A DNA stretch of 21,938 bases, taken from positions 1-21,938 of the forward strand of contig JAURQB010000177.1 of NCBI GenBank assembly GCA_030836365.1. The letters run 5' to 3'. Numbering within the stretch: position 1 is the stretch's first letter; each line of letters starts with the position of its first letter. The DNA is from Bdellovibrionota bacterium. Lineage in GTDB: Bacteria > Bdellovibrionota > Bacteriovoracia > Bacteriovoracales > Bacteriovoracaceae. Below the pieces are notes generated by a model, which saw only the letters and a list, made by a program, of their open reading frames with translations, made no database searches and was not told where the DNA came from. This document shows, piece by piece, positions 9,701 to 16,475 of this stretch. The translations under genes were made by a program, and so were the position numbers.

Positions 9701-12353
9701 AATATTTTGGCAAACAAGGATTCATTTCCACAATCTCGCCATCACTATCAAGAAGGCATGGATAAACAAGTCCACTATTTTGTTCTGTTTGCTGAAATGT
9801 AGTGTCAATATCAAGATTTGTTTCGGTGAGATCAAGCCATGAAATGCCTAGATCAGTTGAGCGTAAAACACGATAGCCATAACTTCTTTCATTTTTTTGA
9901 GCAGTAAATATTTCGGGGTTTATTTCATGGAGCACATCAAAAAAACTTAAATCTTCATACTCCTCTGTTTCTTCATTTAACTTTTTACCAAATACTAAAT
10001 CTTTCCACTCTAACTGAATAATTCCTTTTTTGCTCCAGTCTTTTTGATCCTCATTGAAGACACCATTAAAAATATTATTCTCAACAGTATTTGGATCTAC
10101 TACTTCTAAAGGTATACCATTTTTATCTAGTCGCTCCTCTAAGAAATGTCGGGTTACAGAGTATGAATCCTCTCCTAAAGAATTATATTGAGTGCCCCAG
10201 CGAGCATCACTTTTTGGACCTAATGAGATAACATTAGTCCACTCGTTAAATGCGACTGAGGGAACTTTAATTTTGCATGAATCAATTCGAGAGTTCGACT
10301 CACTAAAGTATATGTTTCCACTTTCTTTCAAGATAGGAATAACCGCCGTAGAGTATCTTTTCGTCGGCATTAAGTTTTTAAAATCATAATGATTTGTTCC
10401 CTTCGGAATATCCACATAACAATAATCTTGCTCGCAACTTGTTCCTTCCTCTAACTCTTCAATTACTGCTTTTGCAATTTCGAAGCTAAAAGGTTCCCCA
10501 TTTTCCGGCTTGATAAATACCCTGTAATGGCTGTAAATGCCCCCAGTAGGTTCCTTATACGAGACTCTTAAACTTAGGGGAATTTTACTACCGAGCTGAT
10601 CGACACCTTCACTGCAACCAATATTCTTCCCCGGAAACTGCTCAATGCTTGGCTGAAGCCTCTTTAATTGAAAACATTTAATGATCATTTTTTCCCGAGC
10701 ATCACTCGAAAGAGATCCATCCTCTTCTAGATTGACGGCGGGTATTTCTCCCACCTTTTTAATTGTGGGGTAAATACCTAAGCAATATTCTTTATTTTCC
10801 TCATAAGAACTTTCTCCGAGAGTAACTGTAATTGAATCAAACCTTGACCAGTCATTCTTAAAATCTTCAAACTCTTGAGAAGAGTCGGGGTAATCTGTTT
10901 TTAACTCCAAATCATCACAATTTTTCCCTTCTCTTGCTACAGCTTCGCCAAACTTAATCGGAACAATTTCCGATAATTCTACATTCTGAATATTTTGAAA
11001 ACACCAGACGCTTAACTTATCAACATATCCTCTGTTTACATCAATCGCTGGAAAACTTAAATGCACGTCGCCACGGGCCAACTCTGCCCCAGACCTAGCA
11101 AATTCAACTTCAGTAATTCCCTCAAAAGAACTAATTGTTGGAAAAGTCGTTGCTGATTTCTCCGTCGAAAAAGCTTTATCCTCACAAACCTCTCCTCCAC
11201 ATACAGCAACTACAACCTGATACTCATTGTAAGATTCCAAATTACTTATTTTTAAATTATTCAGAGATGAGTCAACATTGAAACAACCTTCCCCAACCCC
11301 AGAATTATATGGCTCGCAAACGTCGCTTGAAATAAAATCGCAATTTTTAATATTCACGCCACAACCCGCTGGATCAGGGTCAGTGACATTTAATCTTTTT
11401 ATATAGACTCGATAGTTATTAAATCCACCGGTTCCAGTATTCCAATTAACCTCGATAGAATGAAGAGCATCAAAACCGGAGCTCGTTGTTACATTAATTT
11501 CGTTATTAGAAAGTCCATAATCTAGAGAAATATTTCTTGTCGTAGCAGAGACAATTTTATTATTTTGCTCGTAGCGAAAATTTAAACCCGTGCCTTCATT
11601 TTGATCAACATAATATCCATAATTAATCGCTCTAACGCGAAAAAGATATTTTGTTCCGGGCCTTAAACCATAAATTACGGTCTCTGAATCATAACTGACT
11701 GATGCAGATAATGTAGACGGAATTGTAAATTTACCACCGCTACTTGTGGTGTCCTCTAATCCCGCCACCCCCAATGCACTTTCATTATAGGTAATTTCAT
11801 AAGCAATAGGGTCATAATCATTTAGACGAAATGTTGAATTTCCCGTTTTGGCAGGAGTCCAAAAAACTCTGATAGAAGTCTCCCCAGGTTTTCCGGCCAT
11901 GGCCTCCGCGCCGTTGACCCCTGCGAAGTCTGCTGTCATATATGGAAAAGTCGTGGCAAAAAGGGCCTGTCCTTTTCCATAACTTGTTTTTTTATTCGTA
12001 TCTGATACGGCAACTTCAAATGCATATTTTGTATTAATGTTGAGACCGTCAATTATGTGAATGAAATTATTTGGAGATAATTCTATTAAAGAATCCCCTG
12101 AAACGTAGAGTGGCTGTTCTGAATGATTGATATAAATTTCAAATCTTAAATTTTCTGCGAGGGACCCGGCCGGTGCCTTTAACTCTAGCTCAATTTTATC
12201 TCCTGCGATAGGAGTTGCCGCAGTCAAGCCAGTATAGTCAGGTCGGTCCACTTCTGCGCTGAAACTCTTAGTTTTTTGAATATTAGTTTGTTCAATTGTG
12301 CCAACACAACTGACAAAAATTAAAACAAAAAATAAAAATTTTAAATGCTTAAT
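6765..12353 (-). CDS. Giant lipoprotein: FN3 array plus SUMF1/FGE-like C-terminal half (ATT start proposed)
   Basis: 1,862 aa if started at ATT 12353-12351. From there a signal peptide reads KHLKFLFFVLIFVSC with the lipobox Cys at residue 16, then VGTIE. A conventional start is only available at GTG 12251, which would discard the signal peptide. About five FN3-like domains fill residues 50-930 (IRVFWTPAK ~160, FRVRAINYGYY ~240, IEVNWNTGTGGFNNYRVYIKR ~295-315, YSHYRVFIKPENG ~600, YGYRVLRSTDLGISW ~830). The C-terminal half resembles the SUMF1 / formylglycine-generating-enzyme fold: LLIDRFELGCN (~1020), RLPSRKELIAYSAWP (~1363), FGVQDLVGNMMERTAD (~1498), VSGGAAFY (~1805) and NVGVRCMV at the end. 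The catalytic Cys pair expected between the last two is absent, and there are long insertions. Probably a binding or structural surface protein; function unknown. Confidence 0.8.
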   Translation of the reverse strand: MKHLKFLFFVLIFVSCVGTIEQTNIQKTKSFSAEVDRPDYTGLTAATPIAGDKIELELKAPAGSLAENLRFEIYINHSEQPLYVSGDSLIELSPNNFIHIIDGLNINTKYAFEVAVSDTNKKTSYGKGQALFATTFPYMTADFAGVNGAEAMAGKPGETSIRVFWTPAKTGNSTFRLNDYDPIAYEITYNESALGVAGLEDTTSSGGKFTIPSTLSASVSYDSETVIYGLRPGTKYLFRVRAINYGYYVDQNEGTGLNFRYEQNNKIVSATTRNISLDYGLSNNEINVTTSSGFDALHSIEVNWNTGTGGFNNYRVYIKRLNVTDPDPAGCGVNIKNCDFISSDVCEPYNSGVGEGCFNVDSSLNNLKISNLESYNEYQVVVAVCGGEVCEDKAFSTEKSATTFPTISSFEGITEVEFARSGAELARGDVHLSFPAIDVNRGYVDKLSVWCFQNIQNVELSEIVPIKFGEAVAREGKNCDDLELKTDYPDSSQEFEDFKNDWSRFDSITVTLGESSYEENKEYCLGIYPTIKKVGEIPAVNLEEDGSLSSDAREKMIIKCFQLKRLQPSIEQFPGKNIGCSEGVDQLGSKIPLSLRVSYKEPTGGIYSHYRVFIKPENGEPFSFEIAKAVIEELEEGTSCEQDYCYVDIPKGTNHYDFKNLMPTKRYSTAVIPILKESGNIYFSESNSRIDSCKIKVPSVAFNEWTNVISLGPKSDARWGTQYNSLGEDSYSVTRHFLEERLDKNGIPLEVVDPNTVENNIFNGVFNEDQKDWSKKGIIQLEWKDLVFGKKLNEETEEYEDLSFFDVLHEINPEIFTAQKNERSYGYRVLRSTDLGISWLDLTETNLDIDTTFQQTEQNSGLVYPCLLDSDGEIVEMNPCLPKYFHNGKDQQLHRTVNFTDYSVRYSPSDGEVDRGRVYLYKIEVVFNGVTIPLIGEDHIIKVVLPPPNMAFAHRKIINRTMCLELSTDTNPREISKGVGDHYSCSYNGLGASGSTIPWSSQETIYDIGGDLLIDRFELGCNWTRGDHTQWSAESSMPNELSSYDGTTGCVAKSYIDEFNSAPLDEYPIKSSTRLNNTSLYEDMRRFRKGDCIGAWATKLSADKSSVSNEGYGLRALSYPGAFGGLDYTASNLAAENGPNTDGHYFQSYFGEGGEGYPVANEYLVRSEFGAVLYNRISATTNTATHIGPISSSHPDLIGEYNTIAPTTADGNKILLNGRSLNQTKSGCWVNLSYVNNEEEQVPRWFSINQILSSSLNGALTGDLFDHANNVINLGELSLSEIKSSDLYDSSNGYTVPENNSSRVYPNLNLIRMMTTNSAKAPPIVNISQEESNKICEQYQISTVIQPDDDEQVFQIFEDKVKRLPSRKELIAYSAWPANFDKSKIELLETRSYASKSRRLEEDDGFHINGCNVDKGITSVSTNDEGDLINEDVRKTSQEKALDGDYITSVMPLRFGNEEHSPQNTFFSGSSQLDPELADNLSNGADSHNYNSEYCVSRFGVQDLVGNMMERTADRIFCDLNKRKMWFTKTDPESPFDPNSAVVSYSSDLSSADNLGYGYAERKTNSVDNLSTALEDRNEGWSSARDLVGVKIKFDESNIIYARVSDLNEELLCNIVGSGHSNDSAITYNSDGSMYNPLADYLLGLDDRLMIGPIFDHFNLNVLNDFRNGDGTFLDFGSSDNSKKSQALVQSRDIISTSNFKYFNPVVGIPLSCANGSCRNSSDNQLFEISENLYNLGHFDASNSGVNDVFQAAPTARKHNLSEPLIINIDGAGEGPEDDLLTVSEVIPANTEFISYSWGVPGSAFFHFVSGGAAFYRTNVDPFSTFDEGRFSFILRGNQIFSQETYKDNVGVRCMVKINESD

Positions 12354-12363
12354 AAACTCTCCT
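12351..12363 (-). promoter_or_regulatory. RBS and ATT initiation codon that set the start of the 1,862-aa lipoprotein
   Basis: On the minus strand AGGAG (plus 12359-12363) is followed by 5 nt and then ATT AAG CAT (ATT at plus 12351-12353). Upstream the frame is closed by TGA about eight codons before ATT. No ATG, GTG, TTG or CTG occurs between that stop and the lipobox Cys. The only other ATA/ATT-type codon upstream of the hydrophobic core is an ATA that touches the AGGAG itself. Confidence 0.65.
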
Positions 12364-12466
12364 ATCTTTCAATCTCTTCGGATATACCCTTATCTGGGTT
12401 AAAAGCTGTTAAGCCGACCGGAAAAGATTTCCAACACTTCAAAAAACATAGTTTTTTCATCCACTT

Positions 12467-12472
12467 ATTATA
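12467..12472 (-). promoter_or_regulatory. Possible -10 box upstream of the 1,862-aa lipoprotein gene
   Basis: A minus-strand TATAAT lies about 114 nt before the ATT start. No convincing -35 is found at 16-18 nt (the best is TGAAGC), so this is a weak candidate for an internal promoter with a leader of roughly 105 nt. Confidence 0.3.
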
Positions 12473-12565
12473 AATTAAGCACAACAGGAGCTTCAGAGGA
12501 TAAGATTCCTTTTTTCAGGAGAAAGCAGTAAGCTAAAGTATTGAAAACAAGAATAAGATTCTCCA

Positions 12566-12581
12566 TAAATCTGTAGATTTA
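12566..12581. repeat. Perfect 7-bp inverted repeat (operator-like)
   Basis: TAAATCT and AGATTTA are separated by two bases. The 2-nt gap is too short for a stable RNA hairpin loop, so a dimeric DNA-binding-protein site is the likelier reading if it is functional. It lies about 85-100 nt downstream of the first lipoprotein gene's stop and just upstream of the TATAAT candidate. Confidence 0.35.
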
Positions 12582-12665
12582 CCGTGTAATAGAAGATCAA
12601 TAAATTTTATCAAAAATAGATGGTAAAAAAAGTCGTCAATTGATCAGAATGCAAAATGTAGGATG

Positions 12666-14570
12666 TTAATTACAATCAAAGTCACTAATAGCGACACCAT
12701 ATTCACTTTGGTTAATCTCTCTGTCCTCAAAAAAGATGACCGTCTGAACTTTAATAGAAAAATTCGCAGTGACATCCCCACCAATTTCGAAGAAATAATT
12801 TAATTTAGAGAACTCAGTTAAATTATGATCAACAAAAATTGTATCAACCATGGCCTCGTTCATCAGGACATCTATTCGAAAGTGAGTAAAAACACCTGAT
12901 GAAGGTTTCCGCCAATTTATTTTTGTAAAACTAGAAGAAATTTGACAACTTCTAACGTTGATAGTCTCAGTCACTGTTTTTAATTGTGGAGTGACAACAA
13001 ATAAGCTTAAGAAATCGTCCTCGACAGCGCCATCAATTTGAGTATATCTTTTGTATTTAAAATAATAAGACTTTAAGCTTTCCTCTCCCAGAAAACCGAG
13101 GATTAAATTTCTCACATCAATACCATCAAAAACCATCTGATCATCTAATGAAAAATTATAGGGCTCCATTGTCAATGGCGACTCTAGTTCACTTTCAAAG
13201 CTTTCCGAGGGTGGATTTAAAGCAATCCAATTACCATCACCACCATCAATGTCAAAGTAAACAATGACTTCATCCAACACTCCTGTCAGTAAATCTGGTG
13301 GAGTAACTTCCACATATAGCTTTGATAAAGTATTAAATGAATCTCCAAGGCCATACTCTCCAAATCCTAGGAATGTTGCAATATCTGCTTTTGTCTCAAT
13401 AGATTGAACATTGCTGAGTTGATAGTTTCGACAAGTCTCATCTAAGCAGACGGCCAGAATAAATGAGTAACGATAGTTAACAGTTAAATCCAAAATATTT
13501 GCACTATTTTCTGAAAAGTCGAATCGCCGACAAAAAAAGGTAGCTGGGTTCATTTCACAAGAAACTTCACCTGGATTTAAATTAATTAAACTTTCATCTA
13601 TTAACGAAATTAATTCTGCATCAACGCCTTTATAGTAAATGCGAAAATGATTAAATGCACCTCCCGTTGGAACCCCCCAACTTGCCTTGGCGGAAGTAAG
13701 GGCCTCCTGTCCATCCCCTTTCAAAACAGAAAATAATTCAGGATCAAAATCCAAGTCACTTGAATCATTTGTTAACATTGTAATTGAGAGGTATTTATTA
13801 TTCTCTTCATGCTTGAGTTCACTAAATTTACTCTCATCATAAAACTCGTAATGAATTGCTCTAACCCGAATGAAATAAGTCTCTCCAGGTTGAAGCCCTC
13901 CAACAACACCATAATTAGCATTGTCACTAAAGTAGACAACCTTTCGTTCATCATTTGCTAAGTTTTCATTATCGAAATCTGTTAATTGTCTGGATGAACT
14001 CAAAACAGTCACCTCATATTTGGAAACGTCTGCAGGTAAAGGTATTAAACCACTTGACTCTCTTTTTGCTGGAGTCCACGTAACTTTGATAAAGTTCATT
14101 CCATCAGGGCCAGGCTTGTGAGTAACGCTTTGAACACCATCAAAAGAAGCTGTTCTATTCGGAAATGTTGTTGCACTTCTTTTTTCTTCACTTTGAGACT
14201 TTTCACCAGTGATGAGATTAGTTACTTGGACTTCAAAATAATACTCCCTATTGGGAATGAGTCCATCTACCGTGTACATTAAGCGTCCATCAGCACGCGG
14301 AACAAGAGAGTTACCGGGAATATAAATGGGAAATTCCGCACCATCGTAATAAATTTGGTATGCAACTTTATCCGACTGAATGTTTTCAATTTCAGGGAAG
14401 TAAACTTCAACTTGGTAGTGAGAAATAGGAATTACCTCATCAATCCCCACATAGTCTTCGTAACTAATCGCATCAGCAACAACTTCTGTTGTTTCAAAAC
14501 GAGTCTCTTCAATCGTTCCCACACAGGAACAAAGAAAAATTGTTGTGATAAATATTAATATAAGCTTCAT
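12666..14570 (-). CDS. Fibronectin type III-like surface lipoprotein, paralogue of the next gene's N-terminus
   Basis: A 634-aa lipoprotein. Residues 1-16 are the signal peptide with lipobox C-S-C; Cys16 is followed by VGTIEETRFE. FN3-like domains lie at roughly residues 45-140, 145-265, 280-395 and 545-634, with typical features such as GLIPNREYYFEVQV, GGLQPGETYFIRVRAIHYEFY and GGAFNHFRIYYKG. The order and wording match the N-terminal 400 residues of the 1,862-aa protein encoded next: CVGTIE, WTPAK, RVRAI-Y, E-NNK and GGFN/GAFNH before YR/FRI. The two therefore arose by duplication; this one lacks the SUMF1-like half. ATG 14570 has AGGA 9 nt upstream, partly inside a hairpin. It is first of three same-strand lipoprotein genes and probably outer-membrane anchored. 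Its binding partner is unknown. Confidence 0.85.
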   Translation of the reverse strand: MKLILIFITTIFLCSCVGTIEETRFETTEVVADAISYEDYVGIDEVIPISHYQVEVYFPEIENIQSDKVAYQIYYDGAEFPIYIPGNSLVPRADGRLMYTVDGLIPNREYYFEVQVTNLITGEKSQSEEKRSATTFPNRTASFDGVQSVTHKPGPDGMNFIKVTWTPAKRESSGLIPLPADVSKYEVTVLSSSRQLTDFDNENLANDERKVVYFSDNANYGVVGGLQPGETYFIRVRAIHYEFYDESKFSELKHEENNKYLSITMLTNDSSDLDFDPELFSVLKGDGQEALTSAKASWGVPTGGAFNHFRIYYKGVDAELISLIDESLINLNPGEVSCEMNPATFFCRRFDFSENSANILDLTVNYRYSFILAVCLDETCRNYQLSNVQSIETKADIATFLGFGEYGLGDSFNTLSKLYVEVTPPDLLTGVLDEVIVYFDIDGGDGNWIALNPPSESFESELESPLTMEPYNFSLDDQMVFDGIDVRNLILGFLGEESLKSYYFKYKRYTQIDGAVEDDFLSLFVVTPQLKTVTETINVRSCQISSSFTKINWRKPSSGVFTHFRIDVLMNEAMVDTIFVDHNLTEFSKLNYFFEIGGDVTANFSIKVQTVIFFEDREINQSEYGVAISDFDCN

Positions 14571-14581
14571 TAATATAGTTC

Positions 14582-14600
14582 CTCGATTAACCTTATCGAG
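14582..14600 (-). promoter_or_regulatory. Leader hairpin overlapping the RBS of the first lipoprotein gene
   Basis: The minus strand reads CTCGAT, a 7-nt loop (AAGGTTA), then ATCGAG, a perfect 6-bp stem. The last bases of the 3' arm (GAG) are part of the GAGGA ribosome-binding sequence, which lies 9 nt before ATG 14570. Folding would partly hide the site. It is not followed by a T-run, so it is not an intrinsic terminator. Confidence 0.4.
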
Positions 14601-14618
14601 AAACCTTTTTAATCTCTT

Positions 14619-14664
14619 AGTAAAAGATTTTTTTTGAGTAAAACCGGTGACTTAACTAGTAAAA
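14619..14664 (-). repeat. Three copies of TTTTACT upstream of the first lipoprotein gene
   Basis: The heptamer TTTTACT on the minus strand (AGTAAAA on plus) occurs at plus 14619-14625, 14637-14643 and 14658-14664, with steps of 18 and 21 nt, about 50-95 nt before ATG 14570. This is near two helical turns per step and could be a regulator array. In AT-rich DNA chance is a serious alternative. Confidence 0.25.
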
Positions 14665-14733
14665 CAAAACCTCAAGAAAAGTGTAGAAATGATCACTCTG
14701 CTAATTTTTCGACTAAATTTGGGCGAATTTATT

Positions 14734-16389
14734 TTACCGCAATTCACGCCTTAATATTTTACCGACGTTAGTTTTAGGAAGCTCTGTTTTAAACTCATAA
14801 TATTTAGGAATCTTATAACCGGTCAGTTGTTGCCGTGAGTACTTAGTAAGCTCTTCTTCGGATAATGCTTCATCTTTTTTCACCACAAAAACTTTCACCG
14901 CTTCCCCACTTTTTTCATCAGGCACGCCAATGGCGGCACATTCAAAAACCCCCGGATGAGCACTCACCACATCTTCAATTTCATTGGGATAAACATTGAA
15001 TCCACTGACAAGGATCATATCCTTTTTTCGATCAACGATCGTTACATATCCGCACTCATCCATCACTCCAATATCACCAGTGCGAAAAAAACCATCATCC
15101 GTCATCACACTCGCCGTCTCATCTGGCCTTTGCCAATAACCCTGCATAACTTGCGGGCCCTGAATACATATCTCGCCTCGCTCTCCGACTTCAAGATCAA
15201 CTCCCGCATCATCTTTAATCGAAACAGTGGTTGAAGAAATCGGAAGGCCGACTGTTCCATTAAACTCTTTGAGACTCAATGGGTTCATACAAGCCGCGGG
15301 ACTTGTCTCTGTTAATCCATAAGCTTCAATTAAGGGAGCACCTGTTACTTGTTTCCATTTATCGGCGACAGATTTTTGAACGGCCATCCCTCCACCTAAA
15401 CTAAGTTTTAACGCTGAAAAATCGAGATCACTAAACCCTGGCGCTTCCAACAGTCCATTAAAAAGTGTGTTAACCCCAGTGAACGCCGTAAACTTCCATT
15501 TTTTCATTTCTTTTATAAAAGCCGGAAGGTCTCGGGGATTGGTAATAAGGACATTTGTCGCACCAATAGAAGAAAAAGTAAGACAATTCGCTGTTAGTGA
15601 AAAGATATGATAAAGCGGAAGTGGTGTAATGATGACTTCACTCCCTTCTTTTAGGCTTCCTTTGATCCATGCTCTCGCTTGCAAAAGATTACTCACAATA
15701 TTTTTATGAGTGAGAATTGCTCCTTTAGACACACCCGTTGTTCCGCCGGTGTATTGTAAAAATGCAATATCGTCATGAGAAATATCAGGCCTTTTAAACG
15801 CGCGATACTGTCCAGTGGCCACAATCTGTTTAAGCGGTAAAGAATTTTTAATTTCATAACGAGGAACAACTTTTTTTACTCGCTTAAGGACAAAATTAAT
15901 TAGTAAATTTTTAGGAAACTGAAGAAAGTCACCAATCTCCGTTATGATCGCATGTTTAACAGGCGTTTTATCAATTACCTTTTCTAAAATATGAGCAGAG
16001 TTCGCAAAAATAACGATTGCCTCTGCCCCACTGTCAATTAGTTGATGTTCAAGCTCTCTGGCCGTGTATAATGGATTAACGTTTACGGCCACCATCCCCG
16101 CTTGCAAAATGCCAAACAAACAAATGGGATACTGAAGAATATTAGGCATCATCAAAGCAACTCGGTCACCTTTCTTTAAGCCAAGTTCATTTTGTAAATA
16201 GCTCGCAAATTTCAAACCGGCCACTTCAAGTTCTCGGTAAGTAAGAGTTGTGCCGAAATTAGAAAAACTGGGACGATCAGCAAAGCGTTCAAATGTTTGC
16301 TCTAAGATATCAGCAATACTTGAATACTCATTTACATCAATTTCTTCGGGAACACCTTTATCATAATGTTTCGTCCAAATTTTTTTCAT
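14734..16389 (-). CDS. fadD: Long-chain fatty acid-CoA ligase (FadD-type)
   Basis: A 551-aa member of the ANL adenylating superfamily, close to the 561 aa of E. coli FadD. It activates free fatty acids to acyl-CoA through an acyl-AMP intermediate and acts at the inner membrane, feeding beta-oxidation or lipid synthesis. Visible motifs: P-loop YTGGTTGVSKGA at about residue 211, YGLTETSPA at about 356, FRTGDIG at about 434, DRKKDMI with the hinge at about 450, SGFNVYPNEIEDVV just after it, and the C-terminal catalytic Lys in PKTNVGKILRREL. The N-terminal GDRVALMMPNILQYP and VNVNPLYTARELEHQL segments are typical of FadD rather than of acetyl-CoA synthetase. ATG 16389 has GAGGA 8 nt upstream. It is transcribed away from the membrane protein at 16476. 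Confidence 0.93.
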   Translation of the reverse strand: MKKIWTKHYDKGVPEEIDVNEYSSIADILEQTFERFADRPSFSNFGTTLTYRELEVAGLKFASYLQNELGLKKGDRVALMMPNILQYPICLFGILQAGMVAVNVNPLYTARELEHQLIDSGAEAIVIFANSAHILEKVIDKTPVKHAIITEIGDFLQFPKNLLINFVLKRVKKVVPRYEIKNSLPLKQIVATGQYRAFKRPDISHDDIAFLQYTGGTTGVSKGAILTHKNIVSNLLQARAWIKGSLKEGSEVIITPLPLYHIFSLTANCLTFSSIGATNVLITNPRDLPAFIKEMKKWKFTAFTGVNTLFNGLLEAPGFSDLDFSALKLSLGGGMAVQKSVADKWKQVTGAPLIEAYGLTETSPAACMNPLSLKEFNGTVGLPISSTTVSIKDDAGVDLEVGERGEICIQGPQVMQGYWQRPDETASVMTDDGFFRTGDIGVMDECGYVTIVDRKKDMILVSGFNVYPNEIEDVVSAHPGVFECAAIGVPDEKSGEAVKVFVVKKDEALSEEELTKYSRQQLTGYKIPKYYEFKTELPKTNVGKILRRELR

Positions 16390-16475
16390 CAGTATTGTCC
16401 TCGTTGTGGATTCTTTTGGCTTGTTATAAAGTAGCTCTAATAAAGTTACACAAGATTTATTTCAGGAGCAAGAAG

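Larger units (their letters stand above)
12354..12665. other. 312-nt gap between the first and second lipoprotein genes
   Basis: No gene was seen on either strand. Contents: a 7-bp perfect inverted repeat at 12566-12581 (TAAATCT, 2-nt gap, AGATTTA); a smaller GAAT-AAG-ATTC at 12551-12561; a minus-strand TATAAT at 12467-12472; a short ACCC/GGGT hairpin at 12386-12399; and the AGGAG of the next gene. No GC-rich hairpin plus T-run stands directly after the upstream gene's stop, so read-through is possible. The gap may therefore be a processed spacer or may carry a second promoter. Confidence 0.6.

Noticed and set aside
12251..12253. GTG 12251 as the start of the long lipoprotein
   Set aside because: No Shine-Dalgarno nearby, and the frame continues upstream through a lipobox and signal peptide identical in layout to the paralogue. 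The codon is an internal Val.
14690..14733. Intrinsic terminator after fadD
   Set aside because: Only an AT-only AAATT/AATTT pair around a CGCCC core is present, with no U-run behind it on the minus strand.
16293..16475. N-terminal extension of the membrane protein to 16293
   Set aside because: The extension lies antisense to fadD and lacks an RBS; GTG 16476 has AGGAG at ideal spacing.
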